A stretch of 64,000 bases of DNA from Pseudomonas sihuiensis (lineage in GTDB: Bacteria > Pseudomonadota > Gammaproteobacteria > Pseudomonadales > Pseudomonadaceae): positions 2,418,001-2,482,000 of the forward strand of contig NZ_LT629797.1 of NCBI RefSeq assembly GCF_900106015.1. Direction: 5' to 3'. The position numbers were made by a program, and so were the translations under genes. The notes beneath the pieces were generated by a model. The model was not told the origin of the DNA and made no database searches. It saw nothing but the letters and a program-made list of their open reading frames with translations. This document shows, one piece after another, positions 52,224-60,722 of the stretch. Within the stretch, counting starts at the first letter, position 1, and every line of letters begins with the position of its first letter.

Positions 52224-53924
52224 GGCTGCAATCGGCCCAGGCCGTGTAAAAACACAGCAAGCGATGGCAATCAACTGGCGGGGGATTTTCTCGGTGCCCA
52301 GAAGGCCGTCGGAGGCCCGATCAGGTGCAATCGGTGATTCTTTGCTATGCGGCACTTTAGACCTCGGCGCGCCTGCTGGAGGGCGGCAAGAGCCGTAAAA
52401 CAGGCCTCAGGCCTTCATCGCGGCCATCAGGGCACCGCTGCCCAGCAGGTTCAACACGCGTTTGAGATTGTAGGCGAGCACATGCAGGCTCATCTCGGTG
52501 CTCACCCGGTCAAGCGTTCTGGTGAGGAAATGGGTGGCACCCATCCAGGATTTCAGCGTGCCGAACGGGTGCTCGACCGTCTGACGGCGGATTCGCATCA
52601 TCTCGGGCGCTTGATCCAGACGACTCTGCATCGCTTCGAGCACTGCTTCATGCTCCCAGCGGCTCACTCGGCGTGGCTGTGGACTCGGTGTGCACTGCTC
52701 TTTCAGCGCACAACCTTGGCAATGCGAACTCCAGTAACGGTGCAGCTTCAGCCCTTTCTCGACACTAGAGAAACGCCAGATCAGGCTTTGCCCAGCCGGG
52801 CATCGGTACTCGTTCTTTACTGCGTCATAGATGAAGTCACCTTTGCCGAAGCGGCCCGCCGCTGTCGCTCCTGAGGTCAGCGTCTTGGGCACGAAAACGG
52901 TGATTCCGGCCTCATGGCACGCCAGGATTTCTTCGCCTTTGAAATACCCTCTGTCTGCGACCGCCGAGAGCTTTTCGACACCCATGGCCTCTCGTGCTTG
53001 CTTGGCCATGGCGCTCAGTTGATCGCGATCGACCCCGTCGTTCGTGACCTCGTGCGTCACGATCAGGTGGTGCTTCGCGTCGACCGCCGCCTGCACGTTG
53101 TAACCGACCATTCCGCTGCCCCGCGTCTTCATCGAACGGGCATCGGGATCGGTCAGGGAGATCTGCTTATCCGGGGTTTCGTTGAGCTGAACCTCGATTT
53201 CCTTGAGCTCCTGCAGCTTAGTTTTCAAGGTCGCAATCTTGTCGTGAAGGCGTTCGGCTTTGACCTGCGCCACGGCAGGTTCCTGACGATCTGCGGTATC
53301 GAGTGCCGTCAGGTAGCGGCTGATGCTGGATTCGATTTCTTCCATCCGCCGTTGCAGCTTGGCACTGGTGAAGTTGCGGTCGCGATTGTTGACCGCCTTG
53401 AACTTGCTGCCGTCGATGGCCACCAGCGCCTCGGCGAACAGACCGAGCTGCTGGCACAGCACGACGAACTGCCGACAGACGCCGCGGATGGCCTTGCCGT
53501 TATCCTTGCGGAAGTTGGCGATGGTCTTGAAGTCCGGCATCAAACGTCCGGTCAGCCACATCAACTCAACGTTGCGTTGAGCCTCGCGTTCGAGACGGCG
53601 GCTGGACTGGATGCGATTGAGATAGCCGTAGATGTAGATCTTCAGCAGGTCGGCAGGATGGTAAGCGGGGCGACCTGTTTCAGCCGGGACGACGCCCTCG
53701 AAACCCAACTGGCCAAGGTCGAGTTCATCGACGAAAACATCGACCACCCGCACCGGGTTGGTGTCCGCCACGTAGTCATCCAGGCTCTCGGGAAGCAGCG
53801 CGCTTTGGCCTCGATGCTCTCCCTGGATAAAACGCTTCATTGGCGCCCCCGCTGATTTCGAACCCATCAAATCACAGCAAGGTCGATGCCAGAGTTTTTT
53901 ACACAGCCTGGGCCGATAGCAGCC
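52224..53924 (-). mobile_element. IS1182-family insertion sequence (~1.7 kb)
   Basis: Ends share an inverted repeat of ~29 bp: left GGCTGCAATCGGCCCAGGCC..., right (inward) GGCTGCTATCGGCCCAGGCT..., then GTGTAAAAA in both. It contains one transposase gene with 183 bp non-coding on its 3' side and 84 bp on its 5' side. No direct target duplication is visible; the flanks gatgg and ccatc are inverted copies of each other, which may reflect the family's preference for palindromic targets. Confidence 0.88.
52407..53840 (-). CDS. IS1182-family transposase
   Basis: A 477-residue DDE transposase: N-terminal DUF772 (GRPAYHPADLLKIYIYGYLN), AIDGSKFKAVNNRDRNFT (first Asp), SAVADRGYFKGEEILACHE (second Asp), a Cys cluster in CQGCALKEQC, and EHPFGTLKSWMG near the C-terminus (Glu). 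It appears full length. A start at 53840 (MKRFIQGEHRGQSALLPESL) fits the family; the frame is open further upstream in the IS end. Confidence 0.93.
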   Translation of the reverse strand: MKRFIQGEHRGQSALLPESLDDYVADTNPVRVVDVFVDELDLGQLGFEGVVPAETGRPAYHPADLLKIYIYGYLNRIQSSRRLEREAQRNVELMWLTGRLMPDFKTIANFRKDNGKAIRGVCRQFVVLCQQLGLFAEALVAIDGSKFKAVNNRDRNFTSAKLQRRMEEIESSISRYLTALDTADRQEPAVAQVKAERLHDKIATLKTKLQELKEIEVQLNETPDKQISLTDPDARSMKTRGSGMVGYNVQAAVDAKHHLIVTHEVTNDGVDRDQLSAMAKQAREAMGVEKLSAVADRGYFKGEEILACHEAGITVFVPKTLTSGATAAGRFGKGDFIYDAVKNEYRCPAGQSLIWRFSSVEKGLKLHRYWSSHCQGCALKEQCTPSPQPRRVSRWEHEAVLEAMQSRLDQAPEMMRIRRQTVEHPFGTLKSWMGATHFLTRTLDRVSTEMSLHVLAYNLKRVLNLLGSGALMAAMKA

Positions 53925-54037
53925 ATCCCCAATTAGTCCAGCTACTCCACCCTCTCCCATCTTTCAGCGTAAAGTCGCCACACCCTGCACCTGCGGTTTC
54001 CGCTCAGACGAATGGGGTCGAACAAGGACTCACCAAC

Positions 54038-54838
54038 ATGGACCGTTTACGCAGCATCGTCTCCGCCTTCGCGCTCTGCCTGTTGCCTCTCGCTCATGCC
54101 GATACGCGCCAACCTCAGCCCTGCAACGCTGCATTGCTGGACTCACTGGCCACCCAACTGGGACAGCAAGGTTGGACGCCCCCTGATGGGCGCGGCGACG
54201 GACCATTGCTGGCGGCCGCCTGCAAGCCCTGGCCGGATGATCCGGCGCTGTCCGTGGTAACCCTGGCTTACCGTGACGCCGAGGACGCCACGCCAGCGGG
54301 CGAGCGCAATCTCAACTGGCTGGTGGCGAAGGTGGACGCGCAGAGCGGGCAATTGCGCGAGCGCTATGACGACTACCTTGGCGAAGATGCCGCACTGGAA
54401 ATCGATGCCGGTAGCCTGTGGCTGGATACCGCGCGTTATCACCTTGCACCAGGTGTTCGCGTGTTCGGCGTGGTGGTGCGCAGTGTCGCTCGCGGGGCGA
54501 GCTGTCCGGATGCCGGCTTCAATGACCTGCTGACGCTGGTGGTGCCGCAAGGGCCTCGGCTGAGGCCGGTGTTTGCCACCTATCTGTACTCGTGGACGAC
54601 GGTAAAGGGCGTGGCCTGCGCACTGGATGGTGATTTCGAGTCGGAGCAGGCCGACCTGACGCTGAGCCTTGGGCCTAAGCAAGCCCACGGTTACGCCGAC
54701 CTGGTGGTAACCGCTCATATTCGTGCTGGCCGGCAGGAGCCCGTGCTACGCAAGGTCAGCACCACCGTCCGCTACGACGGCAAGCACTACCCGTTCGATC
54801 AGTTCTCGATGTTCTGGGCGAGAGAGCCGCAGCCGTAA
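54038..54838 (+). CDS. Secreted hypothetical protein
   Basis: A 266-residue protein with a signal peptide (SIVSAFALCLLPLAHA). The mature region has several Cys (QPCNAALLDS, AACKPWPDD, GASCPDAG, GVACALDGD) that could form two disulfides, and beta-rich segments. No family recognised. Promoter sequences would lie between the IS end and this gene. Confidence 0.72.
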   Translation: MDRLRSIVSAFALCLLPLAHADTRQPQPCNAALLDSLATQLGQQGWTPPDGRGDGPLLAAACKPWPDDPALSVVTLAYRDAEDATPAGERNLNWLVAKVDAQSGQLRERYDDYLGEDAALEIDAGSLWLDTARYHLAPGVRVFGVVVRSVARGASCPDAGFNDLLTLVVPQGPRLRPVFATYLYSWTTVKGVACALDGDFESEQADLTLSLGPKQAHGYADLVVTAHIRAGRQEPVLRKVSTTVRYDGKHYPFDQFSMFWAREPQP

Positions 54839-54916
54839 CGACGAACAGGCAAGGACAAGCCAGCGCCCCACTGCCGTCTAGACTCCTGATTCTCAACCCA
54901 TGGTGGGAGACTCAGG

Positions 54917-55396
54917 ATGACCAGCAAGAACACCATCTGCCTCTGGTACGACCACGACGCACTGGAGGCTGCGACCTTCTACGCCAAGACCTTTCCCGAC
55001 AGCGCCGTGCTGGCGGTACACCATGCGCCCGGTGACTACCCCAGTGGCCAGCAGGGCGATGTGCTGACGGTGGAGTTCAGCGTGATGGGCATACCCTGCC
55101 TGGGCCTCAACGGCGGCCCGGCATTCCAGCACAACGAGGCGTTCTCGTTTCAGGTGGCGACCGACGATCAGGCCGAGACGGATCGCCTGTGGCACGCAAT
55201 CATCGACAATGGCGGCCAGGCCAGTGAATGCGGCTGGTGCAAGGACAAATGGGGCATCTCCTGGCAGATCACCCCGCGCATCCTCAGCGCCGCCATCGCC
55301 AGCCCCGATCGCGCAGCAGCCAAGCGCGCCTTCGAGGCGATGATGACCATGAGCAAGATCGACATCGCCAGAATCGAGGCGGCGCTGAAGGGCTGA
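54917..55396 (+). CDS. VOC-superfamily PhnB-like protein (3-dmu-9_3-mt type)
   Basis: A 159-residue protein with the two beta-alpha-beta-beta-beta modules of PF06983-type proteins: CLWYDHDALEAATFYAKTFP, VEFSVMGIPCLGLNGGPAFQ, EAFSFQVATDDQAETDRLW and GGQASECGWCKDKWGISWQI. Despite the historical methyltransferase label, these are glyoxalase-fold proteins of unknown activity. GGGAG precedes the ATG. Confidence 0.9.
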   Translation: MTSKNTICLWYDHDALEAATFYAKTFPDSAVLAVHHAPGDYPSGQQGDVLTVEFSVMGIPCLGLNGGPAFQHNEAFSFQVATDDQAETDRLWHAIIDNGGQASECGWCKDKWGISWQITPRILSAAIASPDRAAAKRAFEAMMTMSKIDIARIEAALKG

Positions 55397-55409
55397 TTGC
55401 CGAGATGGA

Positions 55410-55895
55410 TCAGACGCGGGCGTTCTTCTTCTGCAGGATCAGCGACGCTTCGTTATAGGCGCTCTGGAAGGCGTCGCTGCCGATCCAGGTGATCGCGGCG
55501 TCTTCGTCTTCATCGTGGAAGATGCCGCGGTAGACGATCAGCAGACCCATCATGAAATCGGTCGCGGCCTCTTCCGACTCCTCGGCGACCACCAGCTCCA
55601 GCACCGGGTACTGCAGGAATATCAGGCACAGGGCGAGCAGGCTGATGCCTTCGCCGGCTTTCATCGCCTGGAACAGGTCATCGAAATGCGCGGGGTCGAA
55701 GCCGTTTTCCTCGATGTCCTTGAAATCGAAGGTGCTCAGGTCGATCTCGACATCATCGAACGGCTCGTTGATCAACGGATTGGCGAGAATCGGATGGACG
55801 ACATTGGCCTGCGCCTTGGGCTTGCCCATGCGGTTCTGCCTGGCTTTGGTTTTGGCCCGTTGGGCGCGCTTCTTCTGTTTGTCTGCGGAGGCCAT
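55410..55895 (-). CDS. Conserved hypothetical acidic protein
   Basis: A 161-residue protein: a very basic start (MASADKQKKRAQRAKTKARQ) followed by an acidic helical domain (FDFKDIEENGFDPAHFDDLF). The basic tail suggests RNA or ribosome contact; function unknown. GAGGAA precedes the ATG at 55895. It is convergent with the PhnB-like gene, 13 bp apart. Confidence 0.75.
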   Translation of the reverse strand: MASADKQKKRAQRAKTKARQNRMGKPKAQANVVHPILANPLINEPFDDVEIDLSTFDFKDIEENGFDPAHFDDLFQAMKAGEGISLLALCLIFLQYPVLELVVAEESEEAATDFMMGLLIVYRGIFHDEDEDAAITWIGSDAFQSAYNEASLILQKKNARV

Positions 55896-56077
55896 GGGGC
55901 GTTCCTCGTTCGGTACAGCCATGTGCATGGCGCGGAAAGTTCAGGCGCCATTGTATGCAGTCTTGGTCATGGCCTGCGGCTGAATTTGCAGACGGAGAGT
56001 CATGCATTGAAGAACGGGCTTGCCTCTTCGACTTCCACCTGTTTTCTTCGGGATGCATGAATGACGGGAGCCTGACC

Positions 56078-56758
56078 ATGACGGACCGCGAACAACTCCA
56101 CCACGACGGCTATGCGTTGCTGCGCCAGGCGGTTCCTGTCGGGTGGCTGGGTGGGTTGCGCACCCGGTTCGATGCGGGCATCACCCCCTCGGATCAGTGG
56201 CCGGTACCGCGCGGCGCAGACTGGCATCACTCGCTGCTGGATGACGACGCCATGATTCAGGCCGTGTGCCGCCTGCCACAGCTGCTGGCAGTGGTCAGTG
56301 AGCTGATCGGCGAACGCTTCTTCCTCGCCCAGGTGGAGGGCCGCGAGCCACTGGCTGGTGGCGGTCATCAGCAACTGCATCGCGATCTGTCGGCGCAGCG
56401 CCCGGGCGATATCGCCAATGCCATGGTCTACTTCGATGACTACGGCCCCGGCAACGGCGCCACCCGTATCATCCCGAGCAGCCACCGTCCGCCTGCCGGC
56501 GAGCCACCCTTCGACTTCAACGACGAGTCCCGCTCAGTGCAGCTTGCGGGTACGGCCGGCGACATCCTGGTGTTCGATGTGGACCTGATACACGCCGGCA
56601 GCCTGAACCGGCTCGGCACACGTCGCCGCTCGATCCTGATCAGCTACTTCGCCGAGCCACTGTACGCGTCCTATCTGGAGACGCGCAGCCTGCGGGGAAT
56701 TCGCATGGACGCGAGCGAACGCTTCGAACCTGCGGATTTTCCCCTGAGGCAGGTGTGA
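56078..56758 (+). CDS. Phytanoyl-CoA dioxygenase (PhyH)-family protein
   Basis: A 226-residue Fe(II)/2-oxoglutarate oxygenase. The facial triad is visible as HRDL (His-x-Asp) near residue 110 and distal His in VDLIHAGS; GNGATRIIPSSH and the later RRSIL Arg fit 2-oxoglutarate binding. The substrate is unknown. GGGAG seven bases upstream supports the ATG at 56078. Confidence 0.88.
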   Translation: MTDREQLHHDGYALLRQAVPVGWLGGLRTRFDAGITPSDQWPVPRGADWHHSLLDDDAMIQAVCRLPQLLAVVSELIGERFFLAQVEGREPLAGGGHQQLHRDLSAQRPGDIANAMVYFDDYGPGNGATRIIPSSHRPPAGEPPFDFNDESRSVQLAGTAGDILVFDVDLIHAGSLNRLGTRRRSILISYFAEPLYASYLETRSLRGIRMDASERFEPADFPLRQV

Positions 56759-56776
56759 GCAAGGCGGTTGCTCGTG

Positions 56777-57649
56777 TCAGCAGGCGACACTGGCGTCTCT
56801 CGCCGGCGGCAGGCCGAACAGCCTGCGGTACTCCCGGCTGAACTGCGACACACTTTCGTAACCCACCGCGAACGCCGCACTGCTGGCGGTGGCGCCCTCC
56901 CCTGTCATCAGGCGACGCGCCTCGATCAGTCGCAGCTGTTTCTGAAATTGCAGCGGCGTCAATGATGTCTGGTTGCGAAAGTGGTGATGAAACGATGACG
57001 GACTCATACCGGCCACGGACGCCAGATGCTCCACCGGCAGCGGCCGGGTGAATTCGGTGCGCAGCACCTTCACCGCCCGAGCGATGCGCTGCGCATGGCC
57101 GTCCGGCCAGCCCAGGCGACTGATCGCCGGGCCATGCCGGCCAGCCAGCAACCAGTAATGCAGTTCGCGCACAAGCGAAGCATGCAGCACCGTCGCCGAA
57201 GCCGGGCGCTCGAGCAGTCGCATCAGGCGTAGTGCCGCTTCGGCGACTTCGCTATCGGTCGGTTCGATGCGGATGGGCTCCAGCTCCGCACTCGGCACCG
57301 CCTTCATCTCCTCCATCAATTCGGTGAGCAGCGCAGGATCGAGGTCGATCACCAGCGAGATGTACGGGACCTCGTGGCTGGCCTGGATGATCTGGCTGAC
57401 CGTCGGTACGTCGGCGGTGATCAACAGCGAATCACCGGCGCTGAAGTTGAAGCTCCGGGTGCCCATCATGACGCGCTTGCTGCCCTGCAACACCAGGCAG
57501 GCCAGAGGCCGGGTGATGGCGTAATCCAGCCCGCTGGGCTCTGACGTGCGAATGATGGTCAAGCCGGGAATGGGCGTTTGGGCAAGCCCGCCGGGTTCGC
57601 CATGTCGATTCAGATAACCGCGCACAACCTCAAGCAGCGCTGCGCTCAT
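56777..57649 (-). CDS. AraC-family transcriptional regulator
   Basis: A 290-residue protein with an N-terminal AraC_N cupin-like domain (IPGLTIIRTSEPSGLDYAIT, GDSLLITADVPTVSQI) and C-terminal double HTH (RPLPVEHLASVAGMSPSSFH, ATASSAAFAVGYESVSQFSR). It is divergent from an SDR gene 139 bp away, which is a likely target, as in the common AraC-oxidoreductase pairs. Confidence 0.93.
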   Translation of the reverse strand: MSAALLEVVRGYLNRHGEPGGLAQTPIPGLTIIRTSEPSGLDYAITRPLACLVLQGSKRVMMGTRSFNFSAGDSLLITADVPTVSQIIQASHEVPYISLVIDLDPALLTELMEEMKAVPSAELEPIRIEPTDSEVAEAALRLMRLLERPASATVLHASLVRELHYWLLAGRHGPAISRLGWPDGHAQRIARAVKVLRTEFTRPLPVEHLASVAGMSPSSFHHHFRNQTSLTPLQFQKQLRLIEARRLMTGEGATASSAAFAVGYESVSQFSREYRRLFGLPPARDASVAC

Positions 57650-57788
57650 CGTAGGCTCCTGATGCTGATCCAGAGCATGTCTTTTCCTCTTGGAGAAATA
57701 GGCAAAAAGCGTCGAGGTTTCGGTAACGACGGGGTTGCGCCACGAGCCACACAATGAAATCCCGTTCACCCATGAGAGGATTTTTACC

Positions 57789-58544
57789 ATGACCAAGATC
57801 GCCATCGTAACCGGCTCCAGCCGTGGCCTCGGCCGCAACACTGCGCTGAATATCGCGCGTCAGGGCATCGATGTCGTCGTCACCTATCACAGCCAGGCCG
57901 ACACCGCACAGGCCGTGGTTGCCGACATCCAGGCCCAGGGACGCAAGGCGGTCGCTCTGCAGCTCGACGCAGGCGACGTCAGCACCTTTCCGGCCTTCGT
58001 ACAACGCCTGCGCCAGGCACTTAACGAGACCTGGCAACGCGATAGTTTCGACCACCTGATCAATAACGCCGGCCATGGCGACATGGCCTCGATTGCCGAC
58101 ACCACTGAAGCGCAGTTCGATGCCCTGGTGAACGTGCATTTCAAAGGGGTGTTCTTCCTCACCCAGGCGTTGCTGCCACTGATGGCCGATGGCGGTCGTA
58201 TCGTCAATATCTCGTCCGGGCTGACCCGCGTGTCCTATCCCGGTTTCTCCGCCTACTCGGCGGTCAAGGGCACAGTGGAAGTGCTCAGCCTGTACATGGC
58301 CAAGGAGCTGGGCAGCCGGGGTATCGCAGTCAATACAGTGGCGCCCGGCGCCATCGAAACGGATTTCCTGGGGGGAGCCGTACGTGACATGCCGGACCTG
58401 AACAAGGTGTTCGCGGACATGACGGCGCTGGGTCGGGTCGGCGTGCCGAACGATATCGGCCCGATGATCGCCAGCCTGCTCGGCGAGCAGAATCGCTGGG
58501 TCAACGCCCAGCGCATCGAGGTATCCGGCGGTCAGGCGATCTGA
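57789..58544 (+). CDS. Short-chain dehydrogenase/reductase (SDR)
   Basis: A 251-residue classical SDR: TGSSRGLGRNTA (TGxxxGxG cofactor motif; SRG pattern suggests NADPH), NNAGHGD, catalytic Ser in VNISSGLTRVSYPGFSAYSAVKG (Tyr-x-x-x-Lys as YSAVK), and PGAIETDF. The substrate is unknown. GAGAGGA precedes the ATG. Its 3' end overlaps the broken LysR frame on the other strand. Confidence 0.94.
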   Translation: MTKIAIVTGSSRGLGRNTALNIARQGIDVVVTYHSQADTAQAVVADIQAQGRKAVALQLDAGDVSTFPAFVQRLRQALNETWQRDSFDHLINNAGHGDMASIADTTEAQFDALVNVHFKGVFFLTQALLPLMADGGRIVNISSGLTRVSYPGFSAYSAVKGTVEVLSLYMAKELGSRGIAVNTVAPGAIETDFLGGAVRDMPDLNKVFADMTALGRVGVPNDIGPMIASLLGEQNRWVNAQRIEVSGGQAI

Positions 58545-59163
58545 TCGCCCCGCTGCGACCGGACAACCCGGTCGCAGCGATATCCGCACGCCCTAGCCAC
58601 GCGACGGTTGCCCAGCCATGCGCGCGTATCAGCTCCAAATAGCGCCGCGCGCCCAGCCCGTGTGGCCGGTTGCTGCTCCAGACGATATCCACCCACAGAC
58701 GCAGCTGGTTGGCCATGTTGTCGAAGGCCACCGCCCGCAAGTTGCCCGACTCGATAAGGGCGGCAACCAGCGGATGCGGCAGATACGCCCAGCCGAGCCC
58801 GACCTGCACCAGATTGAGGGTGGCCAGGTCGCTGTCGGTGAGCCACAGGTGATGAGACAGAATCATCTGTGGGTCGGTCGCCGACGGTGAACCGGCCGCG
58901 ACGATGATCTGCCGCGCCTCGACCATCCCTTGCGCCTCCATCCGCCTGAGGTAATCCGGTGCCGCTACCGCTGTCAGTCGCTGGCTGCCGGCTTCGAGAA
59001 AGTTTTCCCGCTCATCGATGCCGGGGCGCTCGAACACCAGCGCCAGGTGGACACTGCCTTCGTGCATCAGGCGCACGGCTTCGGCCTGCGAGGCGGAGCG
59101 CACCTCGACCTCCAGCAGGGGGAATTCGTTCGCCAGGTCGATCAGTGGCGCAGACCTGGCCAT
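58501..59163 (-). pseudogene. LysR-family regulator remnant lacking the DNA-binding domain
   Basis: The frame encodes a LysR effector-binding domain: SAPLIDLANEFPLLEVEVRS, VQVGLGWAYLPHPLVAALI and MANQLRLWVDIVW, but no winged helix precedes it. Just 21 bp upstream is the stop of another gene, so the 5' half is deleted. The C-terminus runs on to 58501, past the SDR stop, suggesting the original stop is also lost. It cannot bind DNA by itself. Confidence 0.82.
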
Positions 59164-59184
59164 CGATCAGGGCGTTTCAGCCGG

Positions 59185-59934
59185 TCACTGATCGTCGCGA
59201 CGTTCGTAGCGGCGCTGGATACGTGTCAGCTCACCCGTATCACGCAGATGCTCCAGCGCTCTGGCCCAGTTGGCGACCAGATCGTCGTCGCTGTCGCGGC
59301 TGAAGGCGATATACAGCGAGGAGCGATACAGCTCGATGAGCACCCGCCTGAGGGTGCCCGGGGCAATGCCAAGTAGGCGACTGTAGTAGGCCACGCCGGC
59401 ATCGGTGTCGCCGATGATGACCTCGGTACGACCGGCCAACAGCATGCGGTAGAGCTGCTCGCTCTCCGTTGCGCTCGTGTCGAGGTTGTCGAACCCCATC
59501 GACGCCAACATCGTTGGCACCAGGCCGGCGTGCCGGGTGGTTATGCGCGGGGCATTCAGCAACTGCTCCAGCGTGTGGATCGGCTGCGCTGCAGCGGCCA
59601 ACTGGTAGGGGTAGATGGACTCCTCGGCGATGGGCCCGACCCACTTGAATTAGGACTCGCGCTCTGACGTGCGAAACATCGAGTACATGATGGTTCTGGG
59701 CTGAGTCTGCAGGACACGAGAGGCACGCATGCTGGGTCTCATCCTGATCTCGAAGTCGTCGCCGGTCAGCGCCATGATGGCCCGCACCACTTCCGTGGCC
59801 ATGCCGGTGATGTGCTCGTTCTCCCGGTAGTTGTAGGGTGCCCACTCCTCGGTGACGAGCTGATACGTCTCGGCCTTGGCAAGCGCCCCCATCAGCAGGC
59901 AGAGCAGCGCGGCGATGAGTATCGAGTGCTTCAC
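59185..59934 (-). pseudogene. Solute-binding protein (SBP_bac_3 type) gene with an in-frame stop
   Basis: From GTG 59934 the frame reads a signal peptide (ILIAALLCLLMGALAKAET), TEEWAPYNYRENEHITGMAT and FRTSERES, then TAA at 59650-59652. The same frame then continues FKWVGPIAEESIYPYQLA through VIIGDTDAGVAYYSRLLG to a normal stop at 59185. A single nonsense codon therefore breaks an otherwise intact ~250-residue protein. A sequencing error is the alternative explanation. Confidence 0.85.
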
Positions 59935-60038
59935 GGGCTGTACCTGCTGGAGGGGATGCGATTCAAGAGCGGCTCTGATCAGGGTGGCTCGGCAAGCATA
60001 GACGCTATGCCAATGTTGCAGCCTCATGGCCAGAGCCG

Positions 60039-60056
60039 AAGGTTAAAGTTAACCTT
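60039..60056. promoter_or_regulatory. Candidate operator upstream of merR-type gene
   Basis: AAGGTTAA-AG-TTAACCTT is a perfect 18-bp dyad 37 bp before the MerR-family start codon. It shares the TTAAAGTTAA core with the promoter of the OYE gene at 60664-60694, suggesting the same regulator binds both. Confidence 0.55.
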
Positions 60057-60092
60057 GAGCTCACCACACTCCTGCCACGGTGATACACCCAG

Positions 60093-60530
60093 ATGAAGAT
60101 CGGCGAACTGGCGCAACGCACAGGCCTTGCGGCCTCGCGCATTCGCTTCTACGAAAGTATCGGCCTGCTCAAGCTGGTGCAGCGCCAAGCCAACGGCTAT
60201 CGCAGTTACCCGGAACAGGCTGTGCTGGTGCTCAACCTGATCACCACCGCACAGCAGGCCGGCTTCAGCCTGGACGAGTTGCGCGCCCTGCTGCCGCAGG
60301 ATCTGGCGCAGTGGGAACACGGCAAGCTGCTCGATACCCTGCAGGCAAAAGTGAAGGACATCGAAGCGCTGGAGCAGCGCCTGGCACAGAGCAAGGCGCA
60401 CCTGCTGGCACTGATCGACGAGATCGAAAGCAAACCGGACGATATCGACTGCGCCACCAACGCCAAGCGGGTGCTGTCGAAGATGAACCTGGGCGAGCCG
60501 AGCGAGACGCCCAAGCGCGCGAAGAAATAA
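60093..60530 (+). CDS. MerR-family transcriptional regulator
   Basis: A 145-residue protein: N-terminal MerR HTH (MKIGELAQRTGLAASRIRFY, ESIGLLKLVQRQANGYRSYP) and a C-terminal dimerisation coiled coil (EALEQRLAQSKAHLLALIDE). A late DIDCATN Cys could take part in sensing but no metal-binding pair as in MerR/CueR is seen. The gene downstream is an Old Yellow Enzyme with a mer-like promoter, making it the probable target. Confidence 0.93.
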   Translation: MKIGELAQRTGLAASRIRFYESIGLLKLVQRQANGYRSYPEQAVLVLNLITTAQQAGFSLDELRALLPQDLAQWEHGKLLDTLQAKVKDIEALEQRLAQSKAHLLALIDEIESKPDDIDCATNAKRVLSKMNLGEPSETPKRAKK

Positions 60531-60549
60531 GCGAGTGCTCGCTATATCC

Positions 60550-60614
60550 GTAGGAGCCAGCTTGCTGGCGATCTGCTTGAAAGCACAAAGCATCGCCGGC
60601 AAGCCGGCTCCTAC
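60550..60614. repeat. Inverted REP pair (BIME-like)
   Basis: GTAGGAGCCAGCTTGCTGGC at 60550 onward and its inverted partner ending GGCAAGCCGGCTCCTAC at 60614, 19 bp apart, lie between merR and the OYE gene and may end merR transcription. Confidence 0.88.
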
Positions 60615-60663
60615 GAAAAGCGTTGGCGGCGCGGCCACGCTTCGACGTCGCGTGCGAAACCCA

Positions 60664-60694
60664 TTGACATTAAAGTGAACTTTAAAGTTAAGGT
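60664..60694 (+). promoter_or_regulatory. MerR-type promoter of the OYE gene
   Basis: TTGACA at 60664-60669 and TAAGGT at 60689-60694 are separated by 19 bp, the over-long spacer typical of MerR-activated promoters; TAAGGT is also the -10 of the mer operon as I recall it. The spacer contains the dyad TTAAAGT-GA-ACTTTAA (60670-60685). Together these predict activation by the adjacent MerR-family protein. Confidence 0.7.
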
Positions 60695-60722
60695 CACCTC
60701 TGGCTCAACCGAGGAAGCCCCC

